DNA of 64,000 nt from an uncultured Bacteroidales bacterium (GCA_900316245.1 ONCE01000009.1:23423-87422); one strand, 5' to 3'. Shown: positions 53,835 through 61,608, numbered from the stretch's first letter. A program made the numbers and translations. Notes: generated from the letters alone by a model not told the origin.

Positions 53835-55376
53835 TTATTCCATAGGACGAATCATAGAGTCGATGAAAGCAATCTCTTCCTCTGTAAGGTCATACTTCTT
53901 GTATAGCATTTCATCGGTCCACGGATGGGAGAAATCCTGAATAGGGACCAGAGAATACACTTTCTTATATGCATTTTGTGTGTTCTTCATCATATTTACA
54001 AAATATCTAAAGAACTTGGTTCGCATATACGAGGCAACGTTTAGTGCGGTTTGCTCATCGTCATATTCTCCAATTGTCAAATATGTCATATTGCATATAG
54101 TCCCGGGGTTTGCCACGAAGGGTTTTCCAATGACAAAATACGGATAATCGCCCCTCTCTCCATATGCTTTACTAATCATCACCTTGTACTTGTCGACCGA
54201 ACTAAAATTGGTCGTTATGTACTTTCTGTCCGTGTATTGTATACCATCCTTGAGCCATCCAAAATAGTAAATCCCGACGCTATTACCTGATGGCGTCTTT
54301 GACATAAGTTTGAACATTTTTTCTACGCCATTCTCGTAGTAGTTAAGTCCATATGGGTCACGAGGGCTGACCAGTTGCTCAAAACTTTTCTCTTTATGAG
54401 CGAGAACTTTCTTTAATATACCGACCGCTTCATTCTGACGGATAAATGTATCTAATCCCTTCTCCAAGAGAGGACGGGTTGCTTTAGTGACCGTCCTGTT
54501 CCTATGGGTAAACACTTCGCAGTTTCCAGAATAATCTTTGTCCCAAAGAAAATAGCATACCCCACCAGATATGTCGATTCCAGGGAAGCATTCTTCTGAG
54601 TCGAGATAATCGTGTAAGACTCGTATCCTGCCGTCGTGAAGCATATCACTTCTAAACTTATCCAGGCCAAATCCTCCATTTAACCAACGAGCAGGGATAA
54701 TCATACATAAATACCTGGGCGCCAGTTTTATGGCCTGCTCAACAAACTTATTATAAATGGGGGTCGATTGGGATTCCACGCTTCCAGCTGTAACCATCTG
54801 ATATGGTGGGTTGCCTAATACTACGTCAAATTTCATATTGAAAAAAGATTGGGGAGAAGTCGTGTGTATAAACTGATAAGCATACTGTTCTGAAGCATCA
54901 TCTCGTTCGAAAACCTTCTGGCTCGCTCCACAGTATTTACATTTTCCGTTTTCCCATGAATGCTTCCATGAGTCATAAAGGATGTTGCCGCTTTCAGTAT
55001 TAAAATGTGAAACACTGTATTTCCCATTTGCGTGCTTGCTACAATAGAGAGAGCGACGGGTTAGATAAGAGGTAAGCTCTGTGATAGCGATTCCATAGAC
55101 CTGGGTATGCAAGATGTGGTCAATACGCTCCTGACGGTCCGGAATCTGGCTCTCTAGACCACGATCCAATCGCTTGACGATTTCCCTCAGGAAAACACCA
55201 CTTTTGGAGAATGGGTCAAGAAACGTAGTGTTCGGGTCTCTGAACAAATCTTGCGGCAACAGATCCAGCACCTTGTTCGCCAGCTCCGGCGGGGTAAAAA
55301 CCTCGTCGTTGCTCAAATTGGCAATGCAATTGAGAACGTCCGGATTGTAATTACTGTTCACCATAAGCAGCAGCAT
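53835..55376 (-). CDS. Eco57I-type DNA methyltransferase
   Basis: A 513-residue N6-adenine methyltransferase-like protein: SAM motif I FLDPFSKSGVFL near residue 52 and catalytic motif IV VVLGNPPYQ near 189. A Cys pair (CKYCG) sits near 146, and a probable target-recognition region occupies the C-terminal half. It is visibly more A/T-rich than its neighbours. It overlaps methyltransferase 1 by 26 bp; Met5 (55364) is an alternative start. Together the genes look like a restriction-modification system of the type in which a helicase-nuclease works with separate methylases. Confidence 0.85.
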   Translation of the reverse strand: MLLLMVNSNYNPDVLNCIANLSNDEVFTPPELANKVLDLLPQDLFRDPNTTFLDPFSKSGVFLREIVKRLDRGLESQIPDRQERIDHILHTQVYGIAITELTSYLTRRSLYCSKHANGKYSVSHFNTESGNILYDSWKHSWENGKCKYCGASQKVFERDDASEQYAYQFIHTTSPQSFFNMKFDVVLGNPPYQMVTAGSVESQSTPIYNKFVEQAIKLAPRYLCMIIPARWLNGGFGLDKFRSDMLHDGRIRVLHDYLDSEECFPGIDISGGVCYFLWDKDYSGNCEVFTHRNRTVTKATRPLLEKGLDTFIRQNEAVGILKKVLAHKEKSFEQLVSPRDPYGLNYYENGVEKMFKLMSKTPSGNSVGIYYFGWLKDGIQYTDRKYITTNFSSVDKYKVMISKAYGERGDYPYFVIGKPFVANPGTICNMTYLTIGEYDDEQTALNVASYMRTKFFRYFVNMMKNTQNAYKKVYSLVPIQDFSHPWTDEMLYKKYDLTEEEIAFIDSMIRPME

Positions 55377-55992
55377 TTATCTTGAGGAAATGGACAGGCG
55401 CATAGGTCTCGGCCGGAAGGTCAGAGAAAAGCCCGTCGCTTTCGTATTCACCAACGAGATAGGAGAATTCGTAGTCCCGGCGGTTGACCTTATCAGCCCC
55501 GATAAAGCTCCATTCACTGATATGAATCCACTCGTCAGGCTTGTCCACACGCTTGTAAGTGAGGGCATCGCCGTGGATGATATTCTTGGAAAGGATGTAC
55601 CGGGCCGCTTCGATGCAGTTGTCCTTGCATTTTGATTTAAAGAGGCTCTGGTATTGCTCCGTGAAGTAGTTCAGAAGACGCTCCCGACAGGCTGCGGCAT
55701 TATCGGCCAAGAGTTCGATACCGTAAATACTGGAGATGGCCCAGATGGCATCGTGCTCATACTGGAGCTGGGTATATTGCTTTGCTTTGACACGGGCCTC
55801 GCAGATGGCGAGTTTGCGGCGGAGGATTTCAATAAGGAAGTTGCCGTCTCCGCAAGCAGGTTCGAGGAAACGGGAGTCAAGCCTCTCCGTCTCCGGTTTT
55901 ACAAGGTCCAGCATGGCATTCACCTCCCGGGGATTGGTAAATACCTCCCCGTGAGCGGCCACCCGGTCCTTGGACTTGATCTGGGTGTCCAT
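55351..55992 (-). CDS. DNA methyltransferase-like protein, SAM-binding domain
   Basis: A 213-residue protein with SAM motif I FLEPACGDGNFLIEIL near residue 42 and IYGIELLADNA near 88. No NPPY motif is seen, so it is probably an accessory or regulatory methylase subunit, or a partner of methyltransferase 2. HGEVFTNPREVNAMLD at the start matches type I/ISP methylase N-termini. Its ATG lies 2 bp inside from the base of a 134-bp inverted repeat in its leader. Confidence 0.8.
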   Translation of the reverse strand: MDTQIKSKDRVAAHGEVFTNPREVNAMLDLVKPETERLDSRFLEPACGDGNFLIEILRRKLAICEARVKAKQYTQLQYEHDAIWAISSIYGIELLADNAAACRERLLNYFTEQYQSLFKSKCKDNCIEAARYILSKNIIHGDALTYKRVDKPDEWIHISEWSFIGADKVNRRDYEFSYLVGEYESDGLFSDLPAETYAPVHFLKINAAAYGEQ

Positions 55993-55993
55993 T

Positions 55994-56127
55994 CTGCGCT
56001 TTCGGTGCGCACAGGCGACTTATTCGAAAAGGCTTCCGGGCACAAAAAAAGGCATGGATGTTATTATCCATACCTGGGGCCCTAGGAAGCCCTTGCCTGA
56101 ATAAGTCACACCCACGCCAAAGCGCAG
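55994..56127. repeat. 134-bp imperfect inverted repeat in the methyltransferase leader
   Basis: The left arm starts CTGCGCTTTCGG; the right arm ends CCAAAGCGCAG. Both share GACTTATTC/GAATAAGTC and GGCTTCC/GGAAGCC blocks. The centre is a perfect 9-bp stem (GGCATGGAT/ATCCATACC with one G-U on the minus strand) around GTTATT. The arms pair with several bulges. It may be a MITE-like element or an RNA leader structure. Confidence 0.8.
56044..56074 (-). terminator. Terminator-like hairpin in the leader of the methyltransferase operon
   Basis: On the minus strand GGTATGGAT-AATAAC-ATCCATGCC is followed by seven T. It lies about 60 nt before the methyltransferase ATG and after the likely promoter, so it could attenuate the operon. 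Confidence 0.6.
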
Positions 56128-56237
56128 GCACTTGCCGACTTATCCGGTGGCTTATTGAAATTTCCTAGGTTTCAGGTAACCGAATAAATAGCTTGTGCTA
56201 TCATTAAATATGTTGCTGCAAATAGTCTTTGCGATAG

Positions 56238-56245
56238 CAAATCTA
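56238..56245 (-). promoter_or_regulatory. Probable promoter of the methyltransferase/helicase operon
   Basis: TAGATTTG on the minus strand fits TAnnTTTG, with a T-rich -33 region about 20 nt upstream. It implies a leader of about 240 nt holding the large inverted repeat. The rest of 56128-56340 is A/T-rich and has no gene. Confidence 0.5.
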
Positions 56246-56340
56246 CAAAAAATCATTAAAAACAGCAAAAAGCACCCTAAAACAACACATTGTTTTTTAC
56301 GATTCTTGCCTTTACAGAAACTACTATTTACCTTGGGCAT

Positions 56341-57261
56341 ATGAAGGAATCGTATCATATCTGTTTCACCTCACACGAAGAGGTAATGTTCAGGGATCTG
56401 GAAGACCATGGTGTATTCCTGAACCTCCTGGCACTCCGTGCTTTTTCCATGGATACGGAAATCGTGGTAGATGCCGAGATGTCTACACACGTCCACCTGG
56501 GTATCTTTTCAGGAACCCCGCAGCAATTCGCCGCCGCCCTCCGCATGTCTTATTCCAAATACTTCAACAAGAAGTATGACCGCAAAGGACGGATGGGAGA
56601 AAAGTACACCTTCCAGCTAAAGATAGAAGGACACGTTCACCAGATGATCTTTCAGAACTATGTGATACGCAATGGCCTGCACCACGCCGCATCGGCCACA
56701 GCCTTAGGATATCCTTTCTGCTGCGCGCGGGATTTGTTTCAGGAAGATATTGGCCTGGTCACGGACTTGCCGGCAAAGATGTCACGGGAAGACATCCACG
56801 TCTTCCTCCCCCGCCACGCGGAGTTTCCAGACCACTATCAGATGAACGAACACGGCGTATTTATCCGCCGCAGTTTTATGGAAATCCGACGGGCCGAACA
56901 ATACTACGGATCTCCCCGCAATTACCTGTACCAGATCAACCGTCTCACGGACGAGAGCTGGACCCGTGAACAGCTTAACGATGGCACCGGACTCCCCGTC
57001 ACCATTCAGTCCATTGAGCCGGCCGACGAAAAAAGCATCACCCAGATGCTTAAAAACGAATCGGGCCGATGCTTCAACCGCACCCGTATGCAAGACTTGG
57101 ACGTTTGCCGACTGATTGACGGGGACTTCCTACCTTCCTACGGTGCCACTTCCATCTACCAGCTCACGGAATCTCAGAAAAAAGCCATCGCACAAACGCT
57201 CTATTTTGAGTATCATCTTCCGGAGGGGCAGATCAAAAGGTGTTTGGCTTTGCCGCGTTGA
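56341..57261 (+). CDS. REP-associated tyrosine transposase (Y1/HUH, RAYT-like)
   Basis: A 306-residue protein with HUH motif MSTHVHLGIF near residue 48 and the following amphipathic helix with FQNYVIRNGLHHAAS, whose Tyr fits the single catalytic Tyr of IS200/RAYT enzymes. RAYTs are single-copy, domesticated-looking transposases that act on nearby REP palindromes. Two such palindromes follow directly, and the gene's last codons (TTG-CCG-CGT-TGA) are part of the first. The in-frame TTG start at 56290 is rejected in favour of ATG 56341. The C-terminal 100 residues are unrecognised. Confidence 0.85.
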   Translation: MKESYHICFTSHEEVMFRDLEDHGVFLNLLALRAFSMDTEIVVDAEMSTHVHLGIFSGTPQQFAAALRMSYSKYFNKKYDRKGRMGEKYTFQLKIEGHVHQMIFQNYVIRNGLHHAASATALGYPFCCARDLFQEDIGLVTDLPAKMSREDIHVFLPRHAEFPDHYQMNEHGVFIRRSFMEIRRAEQYYGSPRNYLYQINRLTDESWTREQLNDGTGLPVTIQSIEPADEKSITQMLKNESGRCFNRTRMQDLDVCRLIDGDFLPSYGATSIYQLTESQKKAIAQTLYFEYHLPEGQIKRCLALPR

Positions 57262-57303
57262 CGCGCCCAGCGTACCAAAAAGCCGGTTTTGTGTCAACGC
57301 GGC
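57252..57303 (-). repeat. REP-like palindrome C, containing the transposase stop codon
   Basis: A 52-bp element with perfect 11-bp arms GCCGCGTTGAC/GTCAACGCGGC. Judged by the GGGCGC-side of the centre it is inverted relative to A and B. The TGA at 57259-57261 ends the transposase gene. Confidence 0.9.
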
Positions 57304-57334
57304 AGCGAAAACCGTCCTTTCGGCCCAAAACTTT

Positions 57335-57386
57335 GCCACGTTGACGCGCCTGGCGCAGTAGAACGCCGTTTTCTTGTCAACGCGGC
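57335..57386 (-). repeat. REP-like palindrome D
   Basis: The fourth 52-bp element, same orientation as C, with arms GCCACGTTGAC/GTCAACGCGGC. It lies between the transposase gene and asnA, and its hairpin may also end transcription. Confidence 0.88.
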
Positions 57387-57424
57387 AAGAAGGGCAAAGC
57401 ACCCCGAAGAAATGAAGCGCTTGA

Positions 57425-58435
57425 CTAGGCGAGTTCGATGCCGGCGGCGTGGCAGGCTTTGCGCATATCGGCCGGCCAGATGGAAGACTGGATCTCCCCT
57501 ATGTGCGCCTTCCGCAGCAGGAACATACAAAGGCGGGACTGGCCGATACCGCCGCCGATGGTCTGCGGCAGCTTTCCTTCCAGAAGAAGCTTGTGGAAAT
57601 ACAGTTCCTCCTTCCAGAGCTGGTCCCTTTCCGCCAGCTGCCGATGAAGGGCTTCGGCATCCACGCGGATGCCCATACTGGAAATCTCAAAGGCGCTGTC
57701 CAGCACCGGATTCCAAAGCAGGATATCGCCGTTCAGGCTCCAATCGTCGTAGTCGGCGGCGCGGCCGTCGTGGGCTTCTCCGTTGGAGAGCTTGCCGCCG
57801 ATGCCCTGGATGAACACGGCTCCATACTTCTTGGCAATGGCATTCTCCCGCTCCTTGGCACTAAGGCCGGGGTAGCGCTGCAGGAGCTCTTCGGCCTTAA
57901 TGAAATATATCTCCTCCGGCAGCATAGGGGTAATCTGGGGAAACTCTACATAGAGCTTGTTTTCCGTTACCTTCACGGCCTCGTAGATGCGGCGGACGGT
58001 CTTGTACAGGAAAGCTTCGTTCCTTTCTTCAGGCAGCATCACCTTCTCCCAGTCCCACTGGTCCACATAGATGGAATGGATGTTGTCCAGGTCTTCGTCG
58101 GGCCGAAGGGCGTTCATATCCGTATAGATGCCGCGGCCGGGGACCACTCCAAGTTCGGCCAACTTGAGGCGCTTCCACTTGGCCAGGGAATGAACTACCT
58201 CGGCGGGGGCGTCTCCCATGCTTTTCACGGGGAACTTAACCGGGCGCTCCACGCCGTTAAGGTCGTCGTTGAGGCCCTGCCCGGAGAGCACCATCATAGG
58301 GGCCGTCACACGCAGCAGAGCCAGCTGGGCGCTCAGGTTTTCCTGAAACATATCTTTTACAGCCTTGATGGCCTTCTCCGTCTGCTCGACGCTACCAAGC
58401 AGATTCCGGTAATTTTTGGGGATATACACTGACAT
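57425..58435 (-). CDS. asnA: Aspartate-ammonia ligase (asparagine synthetase A)
   Basis: A 336-residue class II aminoacyl-tRNA-synthetase-like enzyme making asparagine from aspartate, ammonia and ATP. Family phrases: IPKNYRNLLGSVEQTEKAI at the start, YTDMNALRPDEDLDNIHS, YVDQWDWEKV, and C-terminal TIGGGIGQSRLCMFLL (motif 3). Upstream in-frame codons fall within the AraC-type gene, so MSVYIPKNY is the start. It follows that regulator by 13 nt and is probably co-transcribed. Confidence 0.96.
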   Translation of the reverse strand: MSVYIPKNYRNLLGSVEQTEKAIKAVKDMFQENLSAQLALLRVTAPMMVLSGQGLNDDLNGVERPVKFPVKSMGDAPAEVVHSLAKWKRLKLAELGVVPGRGIYTDMNALRPDEDLDNIHSIYVDQWDWEKVMLPEERNEAFLYKTVRRIYEAVKVTENKLYVEFPQITPMLPEEIYFIKAEELLQRYPGLSAKERENAIAKKYGAVFIQGIGGKLSNGEAHDGRAADYDDWSLNGDILLWNPVLDSAFEISSMGIRVDAEALHRQLAERDQLWKEELYFHKLLLEGKLPQTIGGGIGQSRLCMFLLRKAHIGEIQSSIWPADMRKACHAAGIELA

Positions 58436-58448
58436 AAGAGGGAGACTA

Positions 58449-59498
58449 TTATTCAAACTTAGCCTTGACGGCGTAATAGGCCTGGCGGGAATTGAAGCCG
58501 CTTTCCAGCACGGCTTCCTGCAGCGTGGCCGAAGGATGCGCCTTCTGATACGCCTCCACGTGCTGCAGCCGCAGACGGTTGACATAGGGGAAGAAGCCGC
58601 CGAATTCGCTCTTGAACAGGCCGGCAATGTAAGAACGGCTGTAGCCACAGCGGTCGGCCACGTCCTGGATGGTCAGGTGCGCGTCCAGAAAGGCCTCCCG
58701 CTCCACCACCACGGTATGGATGGCCGATAGGATTTGGGCCGAAGGAGCCTTCCTGACAGGTTCGGCCTCGGGTTTGTCTTCGGGCTCTTCTTCCAAAGGA
58801 CGCCTACGGTGCGGATGCAGGACAGCAATGATAAAGAGGACCTGGGATGCAGCCAGAAGCAGCATAATGACCGCCAGCAGAACGGGGCTGCCAACCAGGG
58901 CTCCCAGCCAGCACAGGGCCATATTCACCACAACCATCACCATGGAACGGCGGGCAAAGATCACCGGAAAATCGGCCGGATTGGAAAACTCGTCTTCGTC
59001 AAAGCTCTTGGCCCAGCTCAAAACCAACAACAGGGCGGTCACACAGATACCGGTAATCAGGATGCCCAGAGCGTACATCAACCACAGGGAGATTCCACCT
59101 ATCTGATCTCCCGGCACCAGCGCCAGCACATCGGCCGCCAAAATGCAAACGACCAGGGGCAGGCCGATAAGAAGCATCGGAGCGCGCCATTTGCGCCACT
59201 CCATCACACCTCCGAAATAGGAAAACTCCAGGACGGTGAACTGGAACAGGGTAAAGGGGAGGAAAAAAAGCCGCGCCAGGAACCAGGCATCCGGGCTCGT
59301 CGGGTTCATTACATAGGGCAGAAGAGCCAACGAGCTCAGGAAAACGACTATCACATACGGACGGCCGGGATAGTAATACCGGGGGTTTCGGTTATAGGGC
59401 CGGCACATATGAAACCAGCGTACCGCCGCCATCGAAAGACCCACGGCCACGAACATGGCCGCCGCCACACCACAGAAATATGAGAGTGAAAAAGGCAT
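58449..59498 (-). CDS. Membrane-embedded AraC-family transcription regulator
   Basis: A 349-residue protein with about seven hydrophobic helices in residues 1-235, an acidic linker (EEEPEDKPEAEPV) and an AraC/XylS double helix-turn-helix at about 255-349 (LTIQDVADRCGYSRSYIAGL, then LQEAVLESGFNSRQAYYAVK). The membrane part presumably senses an envelope or small-molecule signal and tethers the DNA-binding domain. It is divergent from the fimbrillin operon. A TATATTTG box ends 9 nt before ATG 59498; the upstream TTG is inside that box. Confidence 0.88.
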   Translation of the reverse strand: MPFSLSYFCGVAAAMFVAVGLSMAAVRWFHMCRPYNRNPRYYYPGRPYVIVVFLSSLALLPYVMNPTSPDAWFLARLFFLPFTLFQFTVLEFSYFGGVMEWRKWRAPMLLIGLPLVVCILAADVLALVPGDQIGGISLWLMYALGILITGICVTALLLVLSWAKSFDEDEFSNPADFPVIFARRSMVMVVVNMALCWLGALVGSPVLLAVIMLLLAASQVLFIIAVLHPHRRRPLEEEPEDKPEAEPVRKAPSAQILSAIHTVVVEREAFLDAHLTIQDVADRCGYSRSYIAGLFKSEFGGFFPYVNRLRLQHVEAYQKAHPSATLQEAVLESGFNSRQAYYAVKAKFE

Positions 59499-59507
59499 TC
59501 CGGGACA

Positions 59508-59515
59508 CAAATATA
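59508..59515 (-). promoter_or_regulatory. -7 box of the membrane AraC gene
   Basis: TATATTTG on the minus strand, 9 nt before the ATG. It lies 16 bp from the 21-bp direct repeat, so autoregulation is plausible. Confidence 0.6.
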
Positions 59516-59530
59516 AAAATTTTTATTAAA

Positions 59531-59572
59531 AGTAGACTCTGCGTTGACATCAGTAGACTCTGAATTGACACC
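59531..59572 (+). promoter_or_regulatory. Tandem 21-bp direct repeat, AraC-like operator candidate
   Basis: Two 21-bp units, AGTAGACTCTGCGTTGACAT+C and AGTAGACTCTGAATTGACAC+C, differ at only three positions. A 21-bp centre-to-centre direct repeat is the half-site geometry of AraC-family operators. It lies between the membrane AraC gene and the fimbrillin promoter. Confidence 0.6.
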
Positions 59573-59590
59573 TTTTTGGAGCAAGAAAAG

Positions 59591-59598
59591 TAATTTTG
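59591..59598 (+). promoter_or_regulatory. Fimbrillin operon -7 box
   Basis: TAATTTTG fits TAnnTTTG. A TTG at 59565-59567, within the second operator repeat, lies 23 nt upstream as a possible -33 element, so a bound regulator would touch polymerase. Confidence 0.55.
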
Positions 59599-59645
59599 TT
59601 CCCGCGTGCGAGAGACGCTAAAAACACACAAACCAATAATACGCA

Positions 59646-59762
59646 ATGGAACAACAACACAAAGAACTGTATGAAAGCCCCACGGCCGAAGTGGTGGAAC
59701 TGAGACCGGACGGATGTATCCTCCAGGCAAGTTTAACCGATTATGAATCCATCCCCTTTTAA
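59646..59762 (+). CDS. Small peptide preceding the fimbrillin-like gene
   Basis: 38 residues: MEQQHKELYESPTAEVVELR, then PDGCILQASLTDYESIPF. Short peptides of the form Y-x-x-P-x-A-E-V-V-E-L followed by a G-x-I-L-Q-A-S stretch are frequent in Bacteroidales near surface-protein genes; none has a function known to me. It lies 48 nt after the promoter and 11 nt before the fimbrillin-like gene. It could be a leader peptide, a secreted signal or a translational coupler. Confidence 0.7.
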   Translation: MEQQHKELYESPTAEVVELRPDGCILQASLTDYESIPF

Positions 59763-59773
59763 TTGAGAGCATT

Positions 59774-61363
59774 ATGAAAAGGACATTCTACTTCATAGCG
59801 GTACTTGCACTGGGTATTACCGCCTGCAACAAGGACCAAATCCAGACCCCTGCCGAAGAGCCTGCCGCCCCCGGCACCGAGGCTCCCATCTACCACTTCA
59901 GCATCCCCGCCTCCCTGGGCAACGAAGCCAACACCAAGGCCGTAACCCTCGGAGAATCCACCATTAACAGCACGTTCGCTAACACCGACAAGGTGTATGT
60001 ATTTATTGAAGGAAAAGGCTCCAATGCCGGAAAGCTGGCCACTTCCCATAATGGTGAAGATGCTGCCACTTATCTTACTCCTTCAAATATCAACGGAACG
60101 AGCTGTGACCTTACCGGAGCGCTCAAGTTCTACTACAAGAACAATGATGCCCTCGCTCCATACACGCCAGCGGAGGGCGACGTGGTGAACCTGTACTATA
60201 ATATGACTTATCCCTCAAATATGGATATGTCGTATTTTTATTATCGCATGCAGAATGGAAGCAAGAATCAAGATATTTATAGTGAAATATTCGGTTCTTT
60301 ATCTCTCGAATCGCAGGGTGCCTCCGCTTATGATTTCGCCATGGCAAAGATGAAGGTAACGGGAGTCACTGGCAACGGAACGGATGGCTATTCTCTGACG
60401 ATGGTGCAGTATGATGATGAGACTAAGTCCAACGTGCATTTCGAAAAACTGGGATCCATGTTCCGCCAGCGTCTCACGTTCACCGACAAGAATGGCGATG
60501 CCATTGCTGTCCCCACAATTAATAATTTGACCGTCCGCTTTGAAGGAGGCAATTTTATCGTAGGACAATATTGGCCTTTTAGTCCTTATGGCCCTTATTA
60601 TCAGTCCCCTACACTACCCATCAAAAACCCGATCATTTCGGCCGAAGGGGATCTGTATCTGGCCCTGATGTTCATTGACGCCAACAAAAACCGTCCCCTT
60701 GTCCTCGAAGCCACGGATAACCAGGGCAACGTCTATTCCGTCACCAAAGCTGCGCCAGCCGGCGGTTTTGAGAACGGCAAATACTATTATGGCTCCGCAA
60801 CCCTCGCCTGGCAGAAGTGCATCTTACCCACGGTCACCGGCACCAGTGCCACTCCCGTTAATGGATGTTTCACGATTACCGAGAACCCCTTCAACTTCAC
60901 CATCAGCGGCAATAGCGAGGGGTACAATTTCAAACTGCCCGAAGGTCACGGCGGCACCATTACCCTGGATAATCTTACAGCCTCCCGCGACGACAGTCCG
61001 ATCATCGAGCAGAATATCAATGATCCAAATGCAGACGTTTCGCTCGTCCTGACCGGGACGAACAGTATCACCGCTAGCTTTGATGGAATTCTTGTTTATG
61101 GCAACTTGAAACTGAGCTGCACCGGCACATCAGCCACACTCACCGTCACAGCATCCAGTGTCGGGAGTTGTGGTATTAAAGGCCACAATTATCGCAGTGA
61201 TGGCGTCCCCGGAGTCAGCTACAACGAACTTTACACCACAACAGAACTGGATGTAAGTTCCATGCTTGCCGCCACCGGCTACTCCGTCATCCGCAGTGCC
61301 CGCACGGACCACACCGACGGCTCCTATACCTGGACCTACACCGTAACACCAAAGAATCCGTAA
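59774..61363 (+). CDS. Fimbrillin-family lipoprotein
   Basis: A 529-residue protein with lipoprotein signal MKRTFYFIAVLALGITAC. The mature part begins with a Pro/Glu/Ala-rich spacer and then NTKAVTLGESTINSTFANTD and VYVFIEG, the typical opening of fimbrillin-like beta-sandwich domains. The C-terminal 180 residues are Ser/Thr/Gly-rich beta structure. It is probably a surface stalk or tip protein, matured by lipoprotein processing. Expression may be set by the neighbouring AraC-type regulator. Confidence 0.82.
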   Translation: MKRTFYFIAVLALGITACNKDQIQTPAEEPAAPGTEAPIYHFSIPASLGNEANTKAVTLGESTINSTFANTDKVYVFIEGKGSNAGKLATSHNGEDAATYLTPSNINGTSCDLTGALKFYYKNNDALAPYTPAEGDVVNLYYNMTYPSNMDMSYFYYRMQNGSKNQDIYSEIFGSLSLESQGASAYDFAMAKMKVTGVTGNGTDGYSLTMVQYDDETKSNVHFEKLGSMFRQRLTFTDKNGDAIAVPTINNLTVRFEGGNFIVGQYWPFSPYGPYYQSPTLPIKNPIISAEGDLYLALMFIDANKNRPLVLEATDNQGNVYSVTKAAPAGGFENGKYYYGSATLAWQKCILPTVTGTSATPVNGCFTITENPFNFTISGNSEGYNFKLPEGHGGTITLDNLTASRDDSPIIEQNINDPNADVSLVLTGTNSITASFDGILVYGNLKLSCTGTSATLTVTASSVGSCGIKGHNYRSDGVPGVSYNELYTTTELDVSSMLAATGYSVIRSARTDHTDGSYTWTYTVTPKNP

Positions 61364-61388
61364 CCCTTAAACTACCAATATAACAACA

Positions 61389-61422
61389 AGCGCCGAGCCC
61401 ACGGGCCCGGCGCTTTGCTTTT
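61389..61422 (+). terminator. Terminator of the fimbrillin operon
   Basis: AGCGCCGAGCCC-ACG-GGCCCGGCGCTTT (one bulge) is followed by GCTTTTC. It lies 26 nt after the stop and converges on the DUF4295 gene. Confidence 0.8.
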
Positions 61423-61437
61423 CACTGTGGAAAGGTC

Positions 61438-61596
61438 TTACTTCTTGTTGAAGAATTCCTTTTCCTTACCCTCTTCCACCAGCTGCTCTACGAACACGTA
61501 GGCACCGGTCTTGGGGCTCTTTTCCATACGGATCACCTTCACCATGTGCTTTGCACCGGCTTTTGCATCGAAGGTTGCAACTGCTTTCTTTGCCAT
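61438..61596 (-). CDS. DUF4295 protein
   Basis: 52 residues: MAKKAVATFDAKAGAKHMVK, then MEKSPKTGAYVFVEQ. This is a Bacteroidetes-only small basic family always next to rpmG and rpmB, probably ribosome-associated. 12 nt downstream of rpmG. Confidence 0.9.
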   Translation of the reverse strand: MAKKAVATFDAKAGAKHMVKVIRMEKSPKTGAYVFVEQLVEEGKEKEFFNKK

Positions 61597-61608
61597 AGTC
61601 TAAACTGT

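Noticed and set aside
56290-56340. Upstream TTG start for the transposase
   Set aside because: No homology in the added residues; ATG at 56341 follows a promoter-like TACCTTGG and gives the expected N-terminus.
58436-58648. N-terminal extension of asnA (MATAVLTLPAC...)
   Set aside because: It is the frame-shifted end of the AraC-type gene; AsnA homology starts at MSVYIPKNY.
59531-59572. Reading the 21-bp repeats, which contain GCGTTGAC, as another copy of the REP-like element
   Set aside because: Only eight bases match one arm, there is no inverted partner, and the context is a promoter.
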